A stretch of DNA of 64,000 nt from Paenibacillus silvae (GCF_014639235.1 NZ_BMFU01000010.1:1-64000); one strand, 5' to 3'; numbered from the stretch's first letter, positions 8,249 to 16,820 are shown. Numbers and translations are program-made. The notes: generated from the sequence alone by a model not told the origin.

Positions 8249-9688
8249 TTAGCGGTTCAGTACGTCTGTAAGCAGTTGATTGGCGAGGGCAGGATTTGCC
8301 TTGCCTTTACTTTCCTTCATGACTTGACCTACAAGGAAACCGATCGCTTTTTGTTTACCTGCCTTGTAATCCTCGACGGATTGCGGATTATTTGCAACCA
8401 CCTGCTCCACAATGGCAAGGATAGCTCCTTCGTCACTGATCTGAACAAGTCCCTTCTCTTCAACGATCTGCTGCGGAAGCTTGCCGCTTTCCAGCATTTC
8501 CTTGAATACGGTTTTGGCAATTTTGCTGTTAATTGTACCTTTCTCCAGCAAGCCAATCATCTCGCCAAGCCCCTGTCCCGTCAGCGGAACCTGCGTTACC
8601 TCAAGGTTATTGGTATTGAGATATCCTAACAGGTCACCCATAATCCAGTTGGATACGGATTTAGCGTCCTGTGTATATTTGAGGCTGTCTTCGAAGAGAT
8701 CAGCGATCGCTTTGGAGGACGTAATAACCTCCGCGTCATAGCTTGGCAGACCATAATCTGCTGTATAACGGGCTTTACGTTGATCCGGCAGCTCTGGAAT
8801 GGATGCTCGGATACGCTCCTTCCATTCAGCATCAATATGCAATTTAACCAGATCCGGGTCCGGGAAATAACGGTAGTCATGCGCCTGCTCTTTACCACGC
8901 ATCGACAATGTTTTGCCCTGAGCCTCGTCCCAGCGGCGTGTCTCCTGAACCACTTCTCCGCCTTCGTCGAGAATTTCAGCCTGACGATATTGTTCATATT
9001 CCAGACCGCGCTGTACACCGCGGAAGGAGTTCATGTTTTTCAGCTCCGCCCGTGTACCCAGCTTCTCCTGTCCATGCGGGCGCAAGCTGATGTTGGCGTC
9101 ACAACGCAGTGACCCCTCTTCCATCTTCACGTCCGACACTTCGCAGTACTGCATGATCGCACGCAGCTTCTCCAGATATGCGCGCGCTTCCTCCGGGGAG
9201 GAAATTTCCGGCTCGGATACAATCTCCACCAGCGGAGTTCCGACACGGTTAAAGTCTACAAGAGAAGCGTAACCGCCATCTACGTGTGTAAGCTTGCCTG
9301 CATCCTCCTCCAGATGCAGACGAGTGATACCGATACGTTTGGTCTCGCCATTGACTTCAATATCAATCCAGCCATTCTCACCAATCGGCTGGTCAAATTG
9401 TGAAATCTGATACGCTTTAGGTGAGTCCGGGTAAAAGTAGTTTTTACGGTCAAACTTGCTGACATCAGCAATCGTACAGTTGAGGGCCATCGCTGCTTTC
9501 ATAGCGTAGTCAACAGCCTGACGATTCAATACAGGCAGGACACCCGGGTGTCCGAGACAAACGGGACAAGTGTGTGTATTAGGCGGTGCTCCAAAAGCGG
9601 TAGAGCAGCCACAGAAGATTTTGGAGTTGGTATGCAACTCCACATGGACTTCAAGTCCAACGACCGTTTCATATTTAGTTGCGGACAT
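8249..9688 (-). CDS. gatB: Aspartyl/glutamyl-tRNA amidotransferase subunit B
   Basis: 479 residues, the usual GatB length. It starts with YETVVGLEVHVEL and has the kinase-type catalytic region with the zinc cysteines (CGCS and CPVCLGHPG) near residues 27-45. A C-terminal helical GatB/YqeY tail binds tRNA. With GatA and GatC it converts Glu-tRNA(Gln), and often Asp-tRNA(Asn), to the amidated form. It is the last gene of gatCAB, with a GGAGGT ribosome site 27 bp after gatA. Confidence 0.97.
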   Translation of the reverse strand: MSATKYETVVGLEVHVELHTNSKIFCGCSTAFGAPPNTHTCPVCLGHPGVLPVLNRQAVDYAMKAAMALNCTIADVSKFDRKNYFYPDSPKAYQISQFDQPIGENGWIDIEVNGETKRIGITRLHLEEDAGKLTHVDGGYASLVDFNRVGTPLVEIVSEPEISSPEEARAYLEKLRAIMQYCEVSDVKMEEGSLRCDANISLRPHGQEKLGTRAELKNMNSFRGVQRGLEYEQYRQAEILDEGGEVVQETRRWDEAQGKTLSMRGKEQAHDYRYFPDPDLVKLHIDAEWKERIRASIPELPDQRKARYTADYGLPSYDAEVITSSKAIADLFEDSLKYTQDAKSVSNWIMGDLLGYLNTNNLEVTQVPLTGQGLGEMIGLLEKGTINSKIAKTVFKEMLESGKLPQQIVEEKGLVQISDEGAILAIVEQVVANNPQSVEDYKAGKQKAIGFLVGQVMKESKGKANPALANQLLTDVLNR

Positions 9689-9714
9689 TTCGATTTACCT
9701 CCGTTCCGGGCAGT

Positions 9715-11172
9715 CTACAGCTGCGGACGCTGCTTGTGGAATGCTGTATTTTGTTCATACGCATGCGCTACGCGCAGTACGGTTGATTCATCAAAAGCTT
9801 TACCGATAATCTGCAGGCCAACTGGCAGCCCATCTGCGAATCCGCAAGGGATGCTGACCGCGGGTACGCCCGCCAGGCTGACTGGAATAGTCAGAATGTC
9901 GTTCAGATACATCGTAAGCGGATTGTCTACTTGAGACCCCAGTTTGAATGCTGTTGTTGGTGCGGTAGGTCCAATGATTACGTCATATTTGGCAAATACA
10001 TCATCAAAGTCCTGTTTAATCAGCGTGCGCACCTTTTGAGCTTTCAAATAATACGCATCATAGTAGCCGGAGCTGAGTGCATAGGTTCCAAGCATAATAC
10101 GTCGTTTCACTTCGGGACCAAATCCCTGGCTTCTGGACTGATGATACAGATCCAGCAAATTCTCCGGGTTGTCTGCACGTACACCGTAACGTACGCCGTC
10201 GAAACGGGCCAGGTTCGAGGAAGCCTCGGAAGAAGCAAGCAAATAATACGTTGCTACTGCGTATTCGGTATGTGGAAGAGAAACCTCTTCCCATGTAGCG
10301 CCAAGCCCTTCAAGCACTTTGAGAGAAGCCAGAACCGTCTCTTTGACCTGTGGATCAACGCCTTCACCGATATATTCTTTTGGCACGGCGATACGCAGTC
10401 CTTTCACATCCCCCGTCAGTGCGCTCAAATAATCCGGGATATCTACGTTGGCAGATGTCGAATCCTTGGCGTCATATCCGGCAATGGCCTGAAGCACATA
10501 AGCAGAATCTTCTACATTTTTGGTCAAAGGTCCGATCTGGTCGAGTGATGACGCAAATGCCACCAAACCAAAACGGGATACAAGTCCGTACGTCGGCTTC
10601 AATCCTACAACACCACAGTAAGAAGCAGGCTGACGGATAGAGCCACCCGTGTCTGATCCAAGTGTGAAGTAAGCTTCTCCCGCAGCCACCGCGGCAGCTG
10701 AACCGCCGGACGAGCCCCCTGGAACACGATCAAGCGCCCACGGATTGTGCACAGGCGAGAAGCTCGAATTTTCATTGGAACCGCCCATTGCGAATTCATC
10801 CATATTCAGTTTGCCAAGAGTGACGGTATCAGCGGCTTTCAGCTTTTCGACAACCGTTGCATCATACACCGGGTCGAAATTGCGAAGAAACTGGCTTCCG
10901 CAGGTTGTGCGCAGCCCGTTGGTTACGATGTTGTCCTTGATTCCTACCGGCAAGCCGAACAGCAAACCTTTCTCCTCACCGCTAACAAGACGGTCGTCCA
11001 GCTGCCGTGCGCGTGCGCGTGCATTCTCCTCATCCAGTGTCAGATAAGCCTTCACCTTGTCATCGTTCGCACCAATATTCTGATACGCCTGATCCACCAG
11101 GTCGCTGACCGACAGCTCTTTGGCATGCAGTTTGTTATGTAACTCAGGTAGTGAATGTTCAAATAAACTCAC
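9715..11172 (-). CDS. gatA: Aspartyl/glutamyl-tRNA amidotransferase subunit A
   Basis: 485 residues. It is an amidase-signature enzyme with the complete Lys-cisSer-Ser triad K79, S154 and S178 in GIKDN, PGGSSGGS and DTGGSIR contexts. It hydrolyses glutamine and channels ammonia to GatB. The GTG start at 11172 follows GGGAGGA. The open frame extends upstream to 11301, but those residues are unlike GatA and would overlap gatC. Second gene of gatCAB. Confidence 0.97.
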   Translation of the reverse strand: MSLFEHSLPELHNKLHAKELSVSDLVDQAYQNIGANDDKVKAYLTLDEENARARARQLDDRLVSGEEKGLLFGLPVGIKDNIVTNGLRTTCGSQFLRNFDPVYDATVVEKLKAADTVTLGKLNMDEFAMGGSNENSSFSPVHNPWALDRVPGGSSGGSAAAVAAGEAYFTLGSDTGGSIRQPASYCGVVGLKPTYGLVSRFGLVAFASSLDQIGPLTKNVEDSAYVLQAIAGYDAKDSTSANVDIPDYLSALTGDVKGLRIAVPKEYIGEGVDPQVKETVLASLKVLEGLGATWEEVSLPHTEYAVATYYLLASSEASSNLARFDGVRYGVRADNPENLLDLYHQSRSQGFGPEVKRRIMLGTYALSSGYYDAYYLKAQKVRTLIKQDFDDVFAKYDVIIGPTAPTTAFKLGSQVDNPLTMYLNDILTIPVSLAGVPAVSIPCGFADGLPVGLQIIGKAFDESTVLRVAHAYEQNTAFHKQRPQL

Positions 11173-11200
11173 AGTACTTGTCCTCCCTTCTCTTGATCCG

Positions 11201-11488
11201 TTATTCCATGACAGCAGGCACTTTGAACTGCCCGTCTTCTTCTTCTGGAGCGTTGTGCATAACCTGTTCAATCGACAGGCTTTCCTTCGTTTCATCTTCA
11301 CGCATCACGTTGCTGACATGCAGCACGTGAGTGGTCGGCTCAATGTGTTCTGTGTCCAGCTCATTCAGCTTCTCTGCATATTTCAAGATCGCGTTCAGTT
11401 GGCCTGTCAGCGTCTGTTCTTCTTCAGCAGTCAGATTAAGTCTGGCCAATCTGGCCACATGCTGAACGTCATTATTCGAAATACTCAT
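11201..11488 (-). CDS. gatC: Aspartyl/glutamyl-tRNA amidotransferase subunit C
   Basis: 95 residues, the usual length. It begins with the DVQHVARLARL helix typical of GatC and ends with a PAVME-like tail that wraps around GatA. It stabilises the GatAB complex. First gene of the operon, transcribed from the promoter at 11583-11611. Confidence 0.96.
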   Translation of the reverse strand: MSISNNDVQHVARLARLNLTAEEEQTLTGQLNAILKYAEKLNELDTEHIEPTTHVLHVSNVMREDETKESLSIEQVMHNAPEEEDGQFKVPAVME

Positions 11489-11582
11489 TACGGGATGCCT
11501 CCTTCATTCGTTCTGTGCCTGAGACAGTACCTGAAAACAAAGCGTTCGTTTAACGGGCTAAAGTCCCAAGATAACTTTTCTA

Positions 11583-11611
11583 ATTATAGGTGAGATAGTT
11601 CGACAATTCAA
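11583..11611 (-). promoter_or_regulatory. gatCAB promoter (SigA)
   Basis: Minus-strand TTGAAT (11606-11611), a 17-bp spacer and a perfect TATAAT (11583-11588), about 95 bp before gatC. Confidence 0.8.
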
Positions 11612-11626
11612 TGCAAATGCAAAAAA

Positions 11627-11649
11627 GGAGCCGGCATCAGCCGACTCCT
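11627..11649 (-). terminator. Intrinsic terminator after the IDEAL-like gene
   Basis: Stem AGGAG-CGGC/GCCG-CTCCT with one mismatch, loop ATCA, and a run of six Ts on the minus strand. Confidence 0.75.
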
Positions 11650-11662
11650 GAAATTCAAACAT

Positions 11663-12046
11663 TTAAATCCATGCACGCAGATTAACCTGCTTTATAAAAT
11701 CCGCCTGGGACATCACTTCGTTCGCGGTTTCTTCTTCCTCTTCCACAGCTTGAAGCTCTCCATTCATCAAGTGATGAAACAGCTTCTCGTTATGTGTCGC
11801 AAGGGCGTAATCTATCAACGCTTCTCGCTCGACCCGCTCAGCTTCCTGCTTCAGCAGAACCTCTTCCAAATCGACGTCGCCGGATGGAACAAAAAAGTTC
11901 CGATTTACCAGCGGCACTCGAAGCACGTAATCGAACGCATTGTCCGGATTCCGGTCATAAGCGATGATGTATCCATATTCCCCCACAGGAAGATTCTGCT
12001 CAAACGCATCCGCGACGATGACAACCTTCTCTCCTAATCGCAGCAT
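11663..12046 (-). CDS. Small protein with probable C-terminal IDEAL domain
   Basis: 127 residues. The N-terminal half looks like a small beta-barrel (VVIVADAF, VGEYGYIIAYDR). Residues about 82-104 (ALIDYALATHNEKLFHHLMN) fit the IDEAL motif, which in Bacillus mediates protein-protein contacts in otherwise unrelated small proteins. An acidic stretch follows. It is monocistronic, with a strong AGGAGGT ribosome site and its own terminator. Function unknown; the IDEAL call is by motif only. Confidence 0.6.
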   Translation of the reverse strand: MLRLGEKVVIVADAFEQNLPVGEYGYIIAYDRNPDNAFDYVLRVPLVNRNFFVPSGDVDLEEVLLKQEAERVEREALIDYALATHNEKLFHHLMNGELQAVEEEEETANEVMSQADFIKQVNLRAWI

Positions 12047-12147
12047 CGTCTAACCTCCTGGTAGTCTATCATTCATATTTATTTGTATAGTCTACTAGAA
12101 AAGAATAACGATGTCTAGGAATACTAGATTCAAACAACATATTTGTG

Positions 12148-12229
12148 CAAAATCTTTTTATAAAGCCCTACATAAGTTAAACTAAAAATTTTACACAATC
12201 CACTCCGATGACAGAATAGCCTTCCAATT
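12148..12229. repeat. Intergenic repeat element, copy A
   Basis: About 82 bp that aligns with 45115-45205. Shared blocks are CAAAATCTTTTTAT, ATAAGTT and the core ACAATCCACTCCGATGACA followed by CCTTCCAAT. It occupies most of the 12047-12384 gap, which otherwise holds AT-rich DNA and one short hairpin (about 12253-12275) with no T-run. Confidence 0.6.
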
Positions 12230-12384
12230 GCTGTTATCCCCAGATTTTTTCAATTCTCTTTTCCAAAGAGAAAATCCGGTGATAAAGGCGACCGCTCCGC
12301 TTTTCCAGTTTTTTTCTGCCCTCTCCGTTCATGTGTAAATGAATAGTTAAACTTATATACATCGTTTGATCTGACATATTGATG

Positions 12385-12621
12385 TTATCTATTTTTTTTG
12401 CTTCCCGCCTGTCGTTTACGATCCGTGCGAATGACAATCAGCCAATAGATCAGAAGCGGGCCAGGGAGGCTGGTAATGCCCCATAAGCCCCATAACCAGG
12501 GGAACCGGTCACGTTTGCGTGCATCCTGAAACATCCATGTACCTTGAATAAGGAGCATTAATGCCAGAAAAGCGAGCAGAACTGGAGGAATCTCTTCCAG
12601 TGAATAATGCAATTTATTCAT
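12385..12621 (-). CDS. yxlD: YxlD-like membrane protein, probable regulator of SigY
   Basis: 78 residues with two hydrophobic segments. It has the layout of the phospholipase-D-nuclease N-terminal (PLDc_N) family: a PPVLLAFLALML helix, a WMFQDARKR-W turn and a second helix. In B. subtilis YxlD follows YxlC behind sigY and holds SigY in check. The start at 12621 overlaps the end of yxlC by 8 bp. Assignment rests on fold pattern and gene order. Confidence 0.75.
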   Translation of the reverse strand: MNKLHYSLEEIPPVLLAFLALMLLIQGTWMFQDARKRDRFPWLWGLWGITSLPGPLLIYWLIVIRTDRKRQAGSKKNR

Positions 12622-12949
12622 GATCCACCGTCTCCTTCCGATGCCGGACAAACCATAAAGCAGCAATGATCCCAATAACGGTACCCATGACTTGTATGCC
12701 TAAATATACAGCGGGAGCTGAAACAAACAGCAGCGTTCCCAGCGTAATCACCATCAGCGCAACAAGCCAAAAGCAGAGCATTTCAACCAGATTGGCTCTG
12801 TGCTTGATGCGCCTCTGTTCTCTGACATGAGATTCGAGGGATGCAAGCGAAGGAATGTCTGCCGGTTCACATACATCATCCAGCGCTTTCATAGACTGCT
12901 GCAGCTGCTGCAGCAGCTCCTTTTCCTGTGACTCATCAGATGGGCTCAT
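12614..12949 (-). CDS. yxlC: YxlC-like membrane protein, probable anti-SigY component
   Basis: 111 residues. A soluble helical N-terminus of about 50 residues is followed by two transmembrane segments (about 55-75 and 80-100). It begins 1 bp after the sigma gene ends and overlaps the next gene, so translation is coupled. Position and topology match YxlC of the B. subtilis sigY operon, a partner in restraining SigY. Sequence identity was not tested. Confidence 0.75.
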   Translation of the reverse strand: MSPSDESQEKELLQQLQQSMKALDDVCEPADIPSLASLESHVREQRRIKHRANLVEMLCFWLVALMVITLGTLLFVSAPAVYLGIQVMGTVIGIIAALWFVRHRKETVDHE

Positions 12950-12950
12950 T

Positions 12951-13478
12951 TTACTCCAGCTCCTTTCTTAATTGACGGAGACCATAAGCTGTACGGGATT
13001 TGGCTGTTCCGGCAGGTATGCCCAGCATTGCCCCGATCTCATCATAACTATAGCCATAATAATGCTTCAGCAGCACGGTAATGCGATGCTCAGGGGTTAG
13101 CCTTGTCATTGCATCCATCACGTCCGTCCACGCTTCGTTTCGACTTTCGAGCTGCCAGCGAAAACGGCGAATCGCCTGCTGGCGAACCAGATCAAGCCAG
13201 CTCTGTTCTCTCTTCTTACGCCGGATTTTGTCTATATATATTCGGGTTGCAATAGTGATCATCCAGGATGAGAACGCTGATGTGCCATCATACCGCCGTA
13301 TATTCTCCATACATCGAACCATGGTGTCCTGCACGATCTCTTCAGCCTGATTAGGGTCCATTGTAACTTTGACAAGGTACTTGTATACAAATGAATAATG
13401 GCGCTGTAATAGTGCCGCAAGTGCGCTGTCATCTCCCTCTGCCGCCCTGCGGACTTCCTCCAGCTCAGCTGTCTTCAT
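12951..13478 (-). CDS. sigY: ECF RNA polymerase sigma factor SigY
   Basis: 175 residues. Region 2 contains the HYSFVYKYLVK and AEEIVQDTMVRC helices and the FSSWMITIATRIYIDKIR segment. Region 4 carries the HTH YSYDEIGAMLGIPAGTAKSR near the C-terminus. Length and the two following genes match the B. subtilis sigY locus. The ATG at 13478 is favoured, with AGGTG 9 bp upstream; a GTG at 13490 overlaps that ribosome site. It is preceded by an ECF-type promoter, indicating autoregulation. Confidence 0.85.
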   Translation of the reverse strand: MKTAELEEVRRAAEGDDSALAALLQRHYSFVYKYLVKVTMDPNQAEEIVQDTMVRCMENIRRYDGTSAFSSWMITIATRIYIDKIRRKKREQSWLDLVRQQAIRRFRWQLESRNEAWTDVMDAMTRLTPEHRITVLLKHYYGYSYDEIGAMLGIPAGTAKSRTAYGLRQLRKELE

Positions 13479-13516
13479 TATGGCTATCACCTGCCTTCTG
13501 TTCGATCTGAAGATAA

Positions 13517-13542
13517 TACGACGGACTGTGTCGAAACGTTCA
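13517..13542 (-). promoter_or_regulatory. ECF-type autoregulatory promoter of sigY
   Basis: Minus-strand TGAACG (13537-13542), exactly 16 bp, then CGTA (13517-13520). The layout matches ECF promoters, and the -35 matches what is known for SigY itself. Confidence 0.75.
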
Positions 13543-13596
13543 ACACCAAATCAGAGCATTGCAATCTTATAAAAAATGCGACAATTTCCCGAGCAA

Positions 13597-13944
13597 TCAG
13601 ACTCCATTTCGGTAATCCTGCAGTTTGTCGAACCAGCGTTGATTGCGGGCCCCGTGCTGCAGCACATGGCTATGCCAAATGTTGTGCTGGAGCTTAATGT
13701 TCTTGCTTCTCATTTCCCTCGTATCACATCTGCAATTGCTCGTTTCTGCCTGAACAGCATATAGACTGGACTGCTTGTTATTATAACTATTTGTAAGACT
13801 GTCGTTAGGTATGTATACTTTCTGACTAGCTGTTTCTTTGATGATCGATTGCATAACAGTATTCAACACAAGTCGTCGATCATCCAGACATGTATATTCC
13901 GGTAGTTGCTGGAGCTGAAGCACACTTATTTTCCTCACATCCAT
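13597..13944 (-). CDS. Hypothetical protein, doubtful
   Basis: An open frame of about 115 residues with no recognisable domain. It has a plausible helical N-terminus (ISVLQLQQLPEYTCLDDRR) and a GAGAGGA ribosome site very close to the ATG; a GTG two codons later has better spacing. The C-terminal half is rich in Asn, Gln, His and Arg with low hydrophobicity, which is often a sign of a non-coding frame. No competing gene exists on the other strand in 13600-14230. Confidence 0.35.
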   Translation of the reverse strand: MDVRKISVLQLQQLPEYTCLDDRRLVLNTVMQSIIKETASQKVYIPNDSLTNSYNNKQSSLYAVQAETSNCRCDTREMRSKNIKLQHNIWHSHVLQHGARNQRWFDKLQDYRNGV

Positions 13945-13984
13945 TCCTCTCACTTTCATCGTTTTATAAATTAAAATAAAGATT

Positions 13985-14023
13985 TCACCATCACTCTGAT
14001 GACAGATTAACCGGCTATCCAAT
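13985..14023. repeat. Possible degenerate copy C of the intergenic repeat
   Basis: ATCACTCTGATGACAGATTA followed by CTATCCAAT resembles the core of copies A (12193-12229) and B (45169-45205), in the same orientation but without the flanking blocks. Confidence 0.35.
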
Positions 14024-14075
14024 GTATTCTATATACACACTTACAGGAGAATACAGCTCTGAAAACAAAAAAAGA

Positions 14076-14106
14076 ACGCAAACCGGGTATGGACCACAGT
14101 CTGCGT
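14076..14106 (-). terminator. Intrinsic terminator after the dedA-trx-MBL operon
   Basis: Minus-strand 10-bp stem ACGCAGACTG/CGGTTTGCGT (two wobble pairs) followed by TCTTTTTTT. Confidence 0.75.
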
Positions 14107-14234
14107 GCTTCGCGAGTTAGGGTATTTCTATTCAACGCTTTAGTTAAGTGATGCCTTAACGCTTGTAACAACTAATAGCTATTCTAATGAAAATTTTGCC
14201 GCTTGTCCAGACCTATTTCAGATAATGTGTCGAA

Positions 14235-14867
14235 TTATCTTGAGGGAACATAAGGGTTGTTCTGTTTCTCATACCCTATCGTTGTTTTGGGACCGTGACC
14301 CGGATAGACAACAACGTCATCAGGAAATGAATACAGCTTGTTCTGTATGGAATCCACCAGATCGCGTTCACGTCCTCCTGTCAGATCCGTTCGGCCAACC
14401 CCCATCCGAAAGAGCACATCCCCGGCAAACAAATGCTTTCCACAAAGCAGGCTCACACTCCCCGGGGAGTGACCTGGCGTATGAAAAACCTGAAAGGACT
14501 GTCCAATCAGATTCAGCTTCTGACCTTCATCCAATGCAAACTCTGCGGGAGATGCCGTAATCGGCGGTGTGACCTGCGGCCAGTTCAATGAGCCATTCAG
14601 CTTTGCCGAAGTAAGCCAGTCGCTTTCAAGGTCATGAAGATATACGGGACATCCCTTGAGCTTGCGAATCTCCTCCACACCACCAATATGATCGAAGTGA
14701 GCATGGGTCAAAACAATCGCTTCAATCTCCAGGTCCTGAATCGCTTTGAGCAGTGGGCCTGGATTCATGCCTGGATCAACAATAACCGCTTTGCCCGGGT
14801 CCTCCCCCTGTAACAGGTAGGCATTCGTTTGCAACGGCCCGAGTGTAAATGTACGAATATTCAACAT
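14235..14867 (-). CDS. MBL-fold hydrolase, glyoxalase-II-like (YqgX/GloC type)
   Basis: 210 residues. It has the metallo-beta-lactamase signature HAHFDH (H55, H57, D59, H60), then H in FHTPGHSPGS, D in FAGDVLF and H in YPGHGP, a complete dinuclear-zinc set. Length and the start LGPLQTNAYLL match B. subtilis YqgX-type enzymes, which can hydrolyse S-lactoylglutathione or bacillithiol-type thioesters; the substrate is inferred. It is the last of three co-directional genes, 5 bp after the thioredoxin-like gene. Confidence 0.88.
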   Translation of the reverse strand: MLNIRTFTLGPLQTNAYLLQGEDPGKAVIVDPGMNPGPLLKAIQDLEIEAIVLTHAHFDHIGGVEEIRKLKGCPVYLHDLESDWLTSAKLNGSLNWPQVTPPITASPAEFALDEGQKLNLIGQSFQVFHTPGHSPGSVSLLCGKHLFAGDVLFRMGVGRTDLTGGRERDLVDSIQNKLYSFPDDVVVYPGHGPKTTIGYEKQNNPYVPSR

Positions 14868-14872
14868 ATGAA

Positions 14873-15442
14873 TTAAAAACCCGAAATCAGCTCACGCATT
14901 TCACGAATGATCACTGCATGGGACTCCGTTCCTTCCCCGTAACGTTTCAAAATTTCTTTGCGTGCCTCAGCCATATTGTCCTGATAGTCCGCGGCTTCAC
15001 GGTCAGGGTTCAGTCGTTTGAACTCTACCATAACCTCTTGCACATGCTGCGGACGAGGCCCCCATTGACCAAGCACATGTCCGCCTGTATCTGCAAAAAT
15101 CACAATTGGCACCGAGCGGCCGCCCATCGTCAGAAACTCATCCATCACGTCAGGATGATTCTCCATGATCAGCACTTCGGTTGGAACACCCGAAATCTCC
15201 AGTGCTTGAAATACAACCGGGATATTGCGCACTACATCACCGCACCAATCCGCTGCCAGAATCAGCACACGCAGATCATCCCGATAATTCAGACTTTCAA
15301 AAAATTCACGATCCTCTTCACTTGCCCAGACAAAGCTGTCATAGTTCGCCTGAAATTCATTCTGATTTTTGGTCATACTTGCGATAAATTCCTTCGGCGG
15401 AAGACCTTTACCGAATTTGTGAGATAGATTAGGCTTGGACAT
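14873..15442 (-). CDS. Thioredoxin-like protein with a single active-site cysteine
   Basis: 189 residues. A thioredoxin fold is indicated by LRVLILAADWCGDVVRN (about 57-73) and the cis-proline context GGRSVPIVIF near 108-117. The usual CxxC is WCGD here, keeping only C67, so it is unlikely to act as a simple disulfide reductase. This subgroup is common in Bacillales and uncharacterised. Its start overlaps the last base of dedA (TAATG). Confidence 0.85.
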   Translation of the reverse strand: MSKPNLSHKFGKGLPPKEFIASMTKNQNEFQANYDSFVWASEEDREFFESLNYRDDLRVLILAADWCGDVVRNIPVVFQALEISGVPTEVLIMENHPDVMDEFLTMGGRSVPIVIFADTGGHVLGQWGPRPQHVQEVMVEFKRLNPDREAADYQDNMAEARKEILKRYGEGTESHAVIIREMRELISGF

Positions 15443-16059
15443 TACTTCACACTTCCTTTCTTTTTACGTGCATTCATCCATTTGATGACAAAATAAATAA
15501 TCAACAGAGCCAGTGCAACGAGCAGAATTGGCGTAATAAATGGCGCCGCCTTCTCGTCAACATGCTTCCACTGATCGCCAAGAACCATTCCTAAATATAT
15601 AAACAATGCAGTCCACGGTATAACAGCGAGTGTGGTTAGCAAAATGAACTTGCCTGTATGCATTTTCGTGATGCCAGCCGGAATGGAAATCGCATGTCTG
15701 ACCACCGGGACAAACCGTGCTGTGAAAATAACACCCGTACCATACTTGCGGAACCACTCTTCAGAATGATCGATGTGTTTTTTCTGGATCAGTATGTATT
15801 TACCGTAGCGTTCCAGTACAGGTCTGCCGCCATAACGACCAATCCAGTAAATAAACAGCTGGGCCAGAACCCCTCCCACTGTACCAAAGATCATCGCCCC
15901 GAAGAAGTTAATCTGATGCTGAGAAACGAGAAAACCGCCATACGCCAGCACAATTTCACTCGGAATCACCTCCAGCATTAAACCAAGCATAATACCGAAA
16001 TATCCGAGGCTTTGAATCCAGTCGAATAATTGGCTGACTATGTTATGAATAACGTCCAT
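15442..16059 (-). CDS. DedA family membrane protein
   Basis: 205 residues. It has the DedA (SNARE-associated/VTT) pattern: the re-entrant-loop glutamate in MLEVIPSEIVLAYGG (about 29-43), FTARFVPVVRHAISIPAG with the conserved arginines near 112-130, and several transmembrane helices with a basic C-terminus. Members act in phospholipid carrier recycling and membrane homeostasis. First gene of the dedA-trx-MBL operon. Confidence 0.92.
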   Translation of the reverse strand: MDVIHNIVSQLFDWIQSLGYFGIMLGLMLEVIPSEIVLAYGGFLVSQHQINFFGAMIFGTVGGVLAQLFIYWIGRYGGRPVLERYGKYILIQKKHIDHSEEWFRKYGTGVIFTARFVPVVRHAISIPAGITKMHTGKFILLTTLAVIPWTALFIYLGMVLGDQWKHVDEKAAPFITPILLVALALLIIYFVIKWMNARKKKGSVK

Positions 16060-16219
16060 CTCAACCCTCTTTCTTTGTCCTGAATGGGGGTGCCCTGCCG
16101 CACCGTGGAGTTTCGTCCTTATTTTATCACAGGCCCCTGAACGTGGCTACTTTGCGAGACATGCACAGTATCCCGCTGACGCGGCTCCGCATATGGTATG
16201 GGGAGAGGAGCGTGAGCAT

Positions 16220-16567
16220 ATGTCATTCAAATCTGTACCCGGATCTCCCCCGGTCAAACATAAGCAATCCGGTCAGAACCTGCCTTCTGCCCGAGGAATT
16301 CGCCGTGCCTGCAGCAAGGAATTATACCGGACAGCCAAGCGGTTGAAGCTGTACATCTCTCCAGAACGAATGAAGCAGGCTGAAGAATGCTACTATGCCA
16401 AAGTCATCGCCAACCTGCTGTGGATTGGAGAACATCGCAATGACCGCAAAAAGCTGTGTGACTGGTGGAATACGGAAGTCAGCGCAGAGATTGCAGCCCT
16501 GTGGGAGATCGACGCTGAACCGCTCAAAGAGGCGTTCAAACATGCCTTTGGCGGATATCGTCTGTAA
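16220..16567 (+). CDS. Conserved hypothetical protein
   Basis: 115 residues, soluble. The basic N-terminus is disordered-looking, followed by helical segments (ELYRTAKRLKLYISPERM, CYYAKVIANLLWIGEH). The start at 16220 follows GAGGAG at 9 bp. It is the only plus-strand gene between 2.2 and 23.8 kb and is transcribed away from dedA. No domain recognised. Confidence 0.6.
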   Translation: MSFKSVPGSPPVKHKQSGQNLPSARGIRRACSKELYRTAKRLKLYISPERMKQAEECYYAKVIANLLWIGEHRNDRKKLCDWWNTEVSAEIAALWEIDAEPLKEAFKHAFGGYRL

Positions 16568-16582
16568 AAAGAAAAGAAACGG

Positions 16583-16619
16583 GAACAGGCAGACGGGAAT
16601 ATGGCTCGTCTGCCTGTTC
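16583..16619. terminator. Strong hairpin downstream of 16220-16567
   Basis: Perfect 13-bp stem GAACAGGCAGACG/CGTCTGCCTGTTC. A T-rich tail is present only on the minus side, so it may end transcripts from the O-antigen-ligase gene as well as the plus-strand gene. Confidence 0.65.
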
Positions 16620-16820
16620 AAAGACATATTGGAACTTGCCTTGATCATGTAGCAGAAAAGTTTGGGGTTTTATAGATAAAAACAGGGTGTGCACTGGCAC
16701 TTGAGCAGCGTTGCTGTTCAATAAATGGACTATAGCGATGTTACTGGGACAAGTTAGGCGTTTTCAGGCTGTGTCGTGATACAGGACCTGAACGGAAAAT
16801 ATTTCAGGTACTGCATGTTT

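Noticed and set aside
13597..14022. Longer version of the hypothetical gene starting at 14022
   Set aside because: The extra N-terminal codons have no ribosome site and overlap the possible repeat copy C; only the shorter version is kept, with low confidence.
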